DNA of 57,011 bases. Origin: Phycisphaerae bacterium. Its GTDB lineage: Bacteria > Planctomycetota > Phycisphaerae > Phycisphaerales > UBA1924. Positions 52,224 through 57,011 of the stretch are shown in pieces (positions within the stretch are counted from its first letter, which is position 1; each line of letters starts with the position of its first letter). A program made the translations under genes and the position numbers. Where the stretch lies: positions 1-57,011 of the forward strand of contig JAEUIW010000021.1 in the NCBI GenBank assembly GCA_016794925.1, given 5' to 3'. A model generated the notes under the pieces. The model made no database searches and was not told the DNA's origin. It saw only the letters and a list, made by a program, of their open reading frames with translations.

Positions 52224-53864
52224 TCAGCGATCGACGAAGTTGGTGAGCTCGTCGTCGCGGACCGGGGTCTTGAGCTCGGAGCAGGTCGTCTCGCCGACCA
52301 CCAGCAGCTCGCCGGACTTGCTGGACTTGACCACGAAGCTCGAACGCTTCACCACGCCGGGGGCCACGGTGCCGAACACGAACTCGACCTTGTTGCCGGC
52401 GATCAGCTTGCCGTCGGCGGACGAGACGAACGTCATGCCCTCGGGCATCGTGACGACCATCTTCGTGTTGGTCAGGTTGATGTTGCCCTGGTTCTTGACC
52501 TCGACGATGTACGTGTGGGGCTCGCCGACCACCACCACGCCGTCGTCGTCGGTGACGGTCGTGCCGATGTCGGGCAGGCCGAACACGGCCGTCTGGCACT
52601 GCGTCGTCGCGGGGGACGCGCAGGGGCAGTTGGCCGTCGCCGTCAGCGGGATCGACGTGCCGGCGGCCGCCGTCGGACGCACGGTCAGGGTCACGGTCTT
52701 GGACGCGCCCGCGGCGAGGTTGCCGAGGTTCCAGACCACGTTCGCGCCGGCCGCCGCGCCGCCGTCGGACGCCTTGACGAACGTCGCGCCGGTGGGCAGG
52801 GGGCTGGTCACGGTGGTGTTCGCGCACGCCGCGTCACCGGTGTTCTTGACCGAGATCTCGTAGTTGACGTCACGACCGATGTAGACGCGGTCGGGGGCCT
52901 TGCACGAGAGGGCCAGCGCGGGCTGGCGGACGACCGTCGAGACCGTCGCGGACTGCGCGGTCAGGCCGCCGTCGGCCATGGCCTGGGCGCTGTTGTCGAA
53001 CTTGCCGGTCTTGCTCGCCTTGAGCTGGACCGTGAAGGGCTTGCTCTGACCCGTGGCCAGGTTGCCCGCGTCGAGCTCGAGCGCGGTCTTGCCGTCAACG
53101 GTCGTCAGGCCCGCGGGCAGGGTGTCCTTGACCTTGACGTTGGTCGCCGCGCCGGAGCCCGTGTTCTTGACCTCGATCGTCATCGTGATCGGGTCGCAGA
53201 TCAGGGCCTCGGGGGTGATCGTCTTGGTGATCGCCAGGGCGGGCTGCACGACGTTGACCGCGGCGCACAGCGAGTTGTTGTACGTCACGCTCACGCACGA
53301 GCTGGCGTTGCCGACCTTGTCGGCCTTGGCCGAGACCTTGATGATCTTGGTCACGCACGGGCCGAGGTCGCCCAGGTTCCAGACCGCGTTGCCGGCGCCG
53401 TCGCGGGCCGAGTTCGGCTCCGCGCTGACCACCGTCATGTTGCTGGTGGCGCCCTGGTTGACCATCACGTTCTGGAGGGTCCCGCCCGTCCGGTTCGTGA
53501 TGTGGATCTCATAGTTGTACGGCGCGCCGGCGCGGACCTCGACCGGCGTCACGTAGTGCGCCACGATCGCCGAGGAATTCACCTCGCCGGTCGGGAAGGC
53601 CAGGCTGCTCACGTTCCAGCCCGCGCCCACGGTCGGGCGGTAGTTGCAGCCGGACGCCGCCGGGGGCGGCGCGGGGTCACGGGGCTTCTCGGCCGGCTTC
53701 GCCGCGGCGGGCGCGGCGGGCTGACGGCCCGAATCCCAGAATGCCTCCGCCCGCTCGTCGCCGCTGGCCGTACGAGCCTTCTTCGGGGCCTGCTGCTGCG
53801 CGCAGCCGCCCAACGCGAGGCCCGCCGCGACGAACGCGGCCAACAATCCGTTCAAACGTGTCAT
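52224..53864 (-). CDS. DUF11-repeat surface lipoprotein
   Basis: A 546-residue exported protein. ATG 53864 has AAGGAG upstream and begins a signal peptide with lipobox LGGC (Cys21). After a charged, Lys/Ala-rich linker it carries four DUF11/conserved-repeat domains. Each has a KNTG/RTGG-type Asn-Gly turn and a TLPAGLT-like strand: HITNRTGGTLQNVMV, EVKNTGSGAATNVKVKD, SVKNTGDAACANTTV and EVKNQGNINLTNTKM. Cysteines recur within domains, as in chlamydial OmcB-like proteins. Such repeats are usually structural on planctomycete or chlamydial surfaces. A strong terminator follows. Confidence 0.9.
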   Translation of the reverse strand: MTRLNGLLAAFVAAGLALGGCAQQQAPKKARTASGDERAEAFWDSGRQPAAPAAAKPAEKPRDPAPPPAASGCNYRPTVGAGWNVSSLAFPTGEVNSSAIVAHYVTPVEVRAGAPYNYEIHITNRTGGTLQNVMVNQGATSNMTVVSAEPNSARDGAGNAVWNLGDLGPCVTKIIKVSAKADKVGNASSCVSVTYNNSLCAAVNVVQPALAITKTITPEALICDPITMTIEVKNTGSGAATNVKVKDTLPAGLTTVDGKTALELDAGNLATGQSKPFTVQLKASKTGKFDNSAQAMADGGLTAQSATVSTVVRQPALALSCKAPDRVYIGRDVNYEISVKNTGDAACANTTVTSPLPTGATFVKASDGGAAAGANVVWNLGNLAAGASKTVTLTVRPTAAAGTSIPLTATANCPCASPATTQCQTAVFGLPDIGTTVTDDDGVVVVGEPHTYIVEVKNQGNINLTNTKMVVTMPEGMTFVSSADGKLIAGNKVEFVFGTVAPGVVKRSSFVVKSSKSGELLVVGETTCSELKTPVRDDELTNFVDR

Positions 53865-54260
53865 CGAAATCTCCTTGAAGATCACACTCGTGCAGCGGTG
53901 TTCGCCGACGATCCCCACAGTCCGGGCCCGTACACGGAGTTCCCGGCCAAACGTGCTCCAATGCTCTCGATCGATACCGTACCGACCGATCGCCATGCCC
54001 GATCCTTGGGCGGGTTTCCCACCTCCAGCGGCATGCGAGAACTTGGCACACACCCGGGACCCGACCGGGACCCAAGGGGAAGAACTGTACGGCCCGCCGC
54101 GATCCAGTCAAGCAGGGGGGACGATGCAATGCCGAGACTGCGCACCGCACGGATGGCGCGGACGGCCGCGCGGGGACGCGTGAACAGGCGGGAATCAGAC
54201 GGAATACTCCCCGTGCGAGCGAGAATTGCGCGATCAGCATCTCGGCCCGGAGCCAGTTCG
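53865..54260. other. Divergent intergenic region between two lipoprotein genes
   Basis: About 395 bases between the DUF11 gene (minus) and the small lipoprotein at 54261 (plus). It must contain both promoters. Open frames crossing it are shadows or N-terminal extensions. No hairpin, repeat or RNA was recognised. Confidence 0.45.
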
Positions 54261-54803
54261 TTGTGTGTATGGTATTTCTCCTGTATCTGTGCGGTGCTGG
54301 TCGGCGTGACCGGCGCCGGCTGCGCGCCCGCGCCGCTGGCGCGATCCGATCTCGGCGGGCCGGAATTGCGAGCGATTCACGATGCGTTTGTCAGGACCGT
54401 TGCGCGCACGTACGCGGATCCGGACCGGAGCTGGAGCAGCGGCTGGGCCGGGAACGTGTGGGTGAACTTCGCCGGCGGCACGAACCGGGGTCTCTGCTAC
54501 GAGTGGCGCGACGCGGTGTACGACGGGGTCAAGGACGCGGTCGCCGCCCGCGGCTGGGACCTGACCGGGATCGCCATCAACGTCGGCACCGGGAGCGAGC
54601 ATCACGCGGTGCTGGTGTTCGACCCGCGGGTCGTCGGTCGCGAGCGGCTGCTCGCGCAGCCCGCGCCGCGACACGGCTACGTGCTGGACGCGTGGTTGCG
54701 CGGGGGTCCGGACATCTGGCGGTTGGATGACTGGGTGAACATCCCGCTGGGGATCGTGCGGCCCGCGGAGCTGGAGGACCTGCCGTACGCGTACCCGGGG
54801 TGA
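54261..54803 (+). CDS. Lipoprotein with possible Cys-His-Asp hydrolase triad
   Basis: A 180-residue lipoprotein. The start TTG 54261 has GGAG at good spacing and gives a clean signal peptide ending in lipobox GAGC (Cys21); ATG 54153 would add 36 basic residues. Mature sequence contains GTNRGLCYEWRDAVYDGV (Cys79), GTGSEHHAVLVFD (His114/115) and HGYVLDAWL (Asp143). That Cys...His...Asp order and spacing is what transglutaminase-like or NlpC/papain-fold proteases show. No family name is certain. The W-rich segments (WSSGWAGNVWVNFAGG) suggest a compact fold. Enzymatic function is inference. Confidence 0.7.
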   Translation: MCVWYFSCICAVLVGVTGAGCAPAPLARSDLGGPELRAIHDAFVRTVARTYADPDRSWSSGWAGNVWVNFAGGTNRGLCYEWRDAVYDGVKDAVAARGWDLTGIAINVGTGSEHHAVLVFDPRVVGRERLLAQPAPRHGYVLDAWLRGGPDIWRLDDWVNIPLGIVRPAELEDLPYAYPG

Positions 54804-54853
54804 GGGCGCGGGGGCACGGGGCGCGGCGGCGGACCGCGGGTGCGTCCGCGGCG

Positions 54854-55651
54854 TCACTCGCCCGCGGTCATGAGGTCGTTCACGCGCGCCTGGATGGAGT
54901 TGGACCAGATGTCGTACCCCTTGCGCGAGAGGTGCAGGAAGTCGGGCATCACTTCCCTGGAGATGGTCCCGTCCGCGGACAGGAAGTCGGGCCCGATGTC
55001 CAGGTAGTGAACGAATTTTCCATCGGCCAGCCTGGCCGCGATCGCGTTGACCTTGGTGATCTTCTGGCGCTGCGAGTCGGGCTTCTCGCCGCGCGGGAAG
55101 ATCCCCAGCACGAGCACCCGGGTGGCGGGCAGCTTCTCGCGGAGCGAGGAGACGATGGCGCCGATGCCGGCGCCGATCTCCTCGGCGGTGTTGTCCTCGC
55201 CGTTGGAGTTGTTGGTGCCGATCATGAGGACGACCACCTTGGGGGCCGCGCCGGAGGCGGGCGCGGCGAGACCGGCGAGGTTGCCGTTGGCGAGCCGCCA
55301 GAGCACGTGCTGCGTGCGGTCGCCGGAGATCCCGAAGTTGGCGGCGCCGAGGGGGGCCCAGTGCTTCTCCCAGGCTTCCTTGCCGTCGGATTCCCAGCCT
55401 TGGGTGATGGAGTCTCCCAGGAAGAGGACGCGGATGTCGCCCTTCTGGGCGGCCTGCTTGGCGCGGGCGTTGAGGGCGTCGTTGCGGCGGACCCATCCCT
55501 CGTCGGTCCGGGGGGCCGGGGTGGTCGCCGTGTTGCGTGCCGCGGCCACGTTCTGTGTTCCTTCCCTCGTCTCCGGCTGGTTCGTCCAGGCGAGCCCGAT
55601 GACGCCCGTGCCGCCGGCCAGGATCATCGCCGCGATGGTGTTTCGTGTCAT
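54854..55651 (-). CDS. SGNH/GDSL hydrolase, exported
   Basis: A 265-residue esterase-type hydrolase. An N-terminal hydrophobic signal (TIAAMILAGGTGVIGLA) precedes a polar linker. The four SGNH blocks are visible: Ser81 in FLGDSITQGW, Gly in NFGISGDRTQHVLWR, Asn in MIGTNNSNG, and Asp/His in PDFLHLSRKGYD. The pattern resembles platelet-activating-factor acetylhydrolase-like proteins (GDSITQGW, GISGDRTQHVLWRL). Likely substrate is an acetyl or acyl ester outside the cytoplasm. ATG 55651. Confidence 0.93.
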   Translation of the reverse strand: MTRNTIAAMILAGGTGVIGLAWTNQPETREGTQNVAAARNTATTPAPRTDEGWVRRNDALNARAKQAAQKGDIRVLFLGDSITQGWESDGKEAWEKHWAPLGAANFGISGDRTQHVLWRLANGNLAGLAAPASGAAPKVVVLMIGTNNSNGEDNTAEEIGAGIGAIVSSLREKLPATRVLVLGIFPRGEKPDSQRQKITKVNAIAARLADGKFVHYLDIGPDFLSADGTISREVMPDFLHLSRKGYDIWSNSIQARVNDLMTAGE

Positions 55652-55712
55652 GGTTCGAGTGTACCAGTGGGTGAGCGGGTTCGCGCTCGGGGCGGGGCGG
55701 ATGGGGAGGGCG

Positions 55713-56144
55713 TCACTTGAAGAGGGACACGCGTTGCAGCAGGGGTCCGAGGGTTCCGGCGAGCGACTCGGTGCCCATGACGCGGCTGAGCTGGGCCTGG
55801 AAACCGGTGTTCGATTTCTCCAGGTCGCCGGCGTAGGCCTTGACGAGGTTGCCTTTCACGTCGGCGGGGGCGGCGTTGAGGGTCCGCTGCGCGGCGGCCA
55901 CCTTCTCGACGAGGGGCTGGAGGCGGGGCACGGCCTTGAGCGCATCGGAGAGGTTGTTGACCTTGGCGAGCGTGCCGCTGACGTCGGTGAGGCCGGCCAG
56001 GTACCCGGTCATCGCCTCCTTGTACTGGGCCGGGATCATGGACAGGAGCGCGGGCGAGGCCTCGGGCTTGCTCATCGATTCGCACCCCTGCGTTCCGAGC
56101 GCGACGGCGCCCGCCAAGATGCCCGCTCGCATTGCCATTTTCAT
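55713..56144 (-). CDS. Small lipoprotein of unknown function
   Basis: A 143-residue lipoprotein. ATG 56144 has AGGAG upstream. The signal peptide ends with lipobox TQGC (Cys21). The mature part is predicted all-helical with heptad-like repeats (ALLSMIPAQYKEAMTGYLAG, VSGTLAKVNNLSDALKAVPR, LQPLVEKVAAAQRTLNAAPA), suggesting a helical bundle. No family recognised. Its 61-base gap from the SGNH gene start and same strand suggest the two are co-transcribed. Confidence 0.7.
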   Translation of the reverse strand: MKMAMRAGILAGAVALGTQGCESMSKPEASPALLSMIPAQYKEAMTGYLAGLTDVSGTLAKVNNLSDALKAVPRLQPLVEKVAAAQRTLNAAPADVKGNLVKAYAGDLEKSNTGFQAQLSRVMGTESLAGTLGPLLQRVSLFK

Positions 56145-56343
56145 GCCTTGTCTCCTGGGTGGGGCGGGGACCCCGGGGGGCCGCCCCTGACATCGGACAA
56201 TAGTCGTGGGGCGGGGTCCGCCTCGGGCCGGGCGGCGGCGCGTGGCGAACGGTGGTCGGACGCCCGGGCACGCGGGGGGGTGGGCCGGGTATGCTTGTCC
56301 GCCCGCACGCTGGTTCCGGGCCATCGACACAAGGAGTTCACGC

Positions 56344-56892
56344 ATGACCGCGCGGCGATTGATCACGTCCCTCACTGTTGCCTGCCTGGCCTCCGCCGCG
56401 CTCTCGGGCTGCGCCTCATCCGGCGCGCGGGTGGCGGGGAACCCGACGCCGCAAACGACGGCGGCGTTCGAGCGGCTCAAGTCGCTGGCGGGGACCTGGG
56501 AGATGGCCGACGAGAAGGGCCAGCGGCAGACGGCGAGCGTGTTCGCGGTGACGGCCAACGGCTCGGCGGTGCGCGAGATCATGTTCCCCGGGATGCCGCA
56601 CGAGATGACCAACGTGTACCACATGGACGGCCCCAATCTGATCGTGACGCACTACTGCGCCGGCGGCAATCAGCCGCGCATGAAGGCCACTCCCGCCGAT
56701 CTGGCGGCGGACGGCTCGATGCGATTCGGCTTCGATTCGATCTCCAACCTGAAGGACGCCACGGGCGAGTACATGGCGGAACTGACGCTCAAGCCCTCGG
56801 GCACGGACAAGCTGACGCAGGAATGGAATTCCATGAAGGAAGGGAAGAAGACCGAGCACGTGGTCTTCGCCATGGATCGCAAGCGGGGCTGA
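56344..56892 (+). CDS. DUF1579-like lipoprotein
   Basis: A 182-residue exported protein. ATG 56344 has AAGGAG upstream. The signal peptide ends in lipobox LSGC (Cys23). The mature part opens with FERLKSLAGTWEMADEKGQR, the LxxLxGxWE pattern of calycin-like or DUF1579 beta-barrels, and continues with strands such as SAVREIMFPGMPHEMTN, LIVTHYCAGGNQPRM and MRFGFDSISNL. This fold usually binds small hydrophobic ligands; none can be named. It is divergent from the helical lipoprotein. Confidence 0.75.
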   Translation: MTARRLITSLTVACLASAALSGCASSGARVAGNPTPQTTAAFERLKSLAGTWEMADEKGQRQTASVFAVTANGSAVREIMFPGMPHEMTNVYHMDGPNLIVTHYCAGGNQPRMKATPADLAADGSMRFGFDSISNLKDATGEYMAELTLKPSGTDKLTQEWNSMKEGKKTEHVVFAMDRKRG

Positions 56893-57011
56893 GCGGGAAC
56901 GCGAGCGGGCTGGGCTCCATCGGGGAGTTAAGCGGGAGCGTCAGGGCCCGGGGGCCGTGTCGGGGGCGTGGGTGCGCGCGGGGTTGGGTGTGGGTGTGGG
57001 GAATCGGGAAT

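Noticed and set aside
51345..54260. Plus-strand frame running continuously into the lipoprotein at 54261
   Set aside because: Upstream of 54261 it is the antisense shadow of the hydrolase and DUF11 genes and then a basic, low-complexity stretch. Only the last 181 codons, after GGAG-TTG, look like a protein.
1..57011. CRISPR arrays, prophage, or a recognisable defence island
   Set aside because: No regularly spaced direct repeats, cas genes, phage structural genes, restriction enzymes or other defence modules were seen; only the MNT scrap hints at a former toxin-antitoxin pair.

Overview
This window looks like chromosomal DNA of a high-GC planctomycete, most likely class Phycisphaerae. The taxonomic evidence is internal. 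A secreted giant protein carries the planctomycete N-terminal LEPRQML motif (7731..12779). A broken kelch gene ends in paired dockerin-like DFNGD/DFDYFDFLN repeats and a terminal GC. Another exported protein ends in a VPGP, hydrophobic stretch, RRRR tail of PEP-CTERM type. Lipoproteins are abundant, and an LptE homologue shows an LPS-type outer membrane. No rRNA, tRNA, CRISPR array or prophage was seen.

Layout. 1..4254 is the only clearly unstable stretch. It holds the end of a nitroreductase gene, an AT-rich island, a frameshifted IS5-like transposase tail, a kelch/dockerin-like gene split by an IS3-family (IS407-like) element and also carrying a nonsense codon, and a scrap of a nucleotidyltransferase gene. 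4255..13664 carries nuoF, a subtilisin-like protease, a 1682-residue beta-helix surface protein, a small membrane protein and an AhpD-like protein. 13698..16150 is a two-gene methionine-branch operon (PLP enzyme, then homoserine dehydrogenase). 16585..19994 is a three-gene operon ending in a glycogen-synthase-like glycosyltransferase. 20076..28464 is rich in envelope and quality-control genes: an HtpX-like M48 protease, FtsH, LptE, a PEP-CTERM-type protein, a BamD-like TPR protein, FliN, PgpA and PgsA.

28688..35622 is a tightly overlapping nuoJKLMN operon, the membrane-arm half of respiratory complex I; nuoF lies about 23 kb away on the other strand. It is followed by thioredoxin, a Gfo/Idh/MocA oxidoreductase, an S1-domain RNA-binding protein, an APC permease, a DUF2199 protein, a secreted MsrB-MsrA fusion, DUF4337, GNAT, a BtuF-like protein and an RMD1/DUF155 protein. 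46512..49039 holds three minus-strand oxidoreductases (SDR, zinc alcohol dehydrogenase, nitroreductase). 49112..52112 is an ABC-2 exporter operon with an alpha/beta hydrolase. 52224..56892 is a run of exported proteins and lipoproteins (DUF11 repeats, a possible Cys-His-Asp hydrolase, an SGNH hydrolase and two small lipoproteins).

Most of the window is ordinary housekeeping or envelope biology. I found no convincing novel multi-gene system. The best-supported unusual observations are: the kelch gene whose reading frame is exactly restored when 1278 bp of IS plus target duplication are removed, yet which also carries an independent TAG; the histidine-rich insertions in both NuoL and NuoM; the six WxxxDLT-type repeats at the end of the LEPR/beta-helix protein; an unusual FtsH P-loop; and a small lipoprotein with a possible Cys-His-Asp triad.
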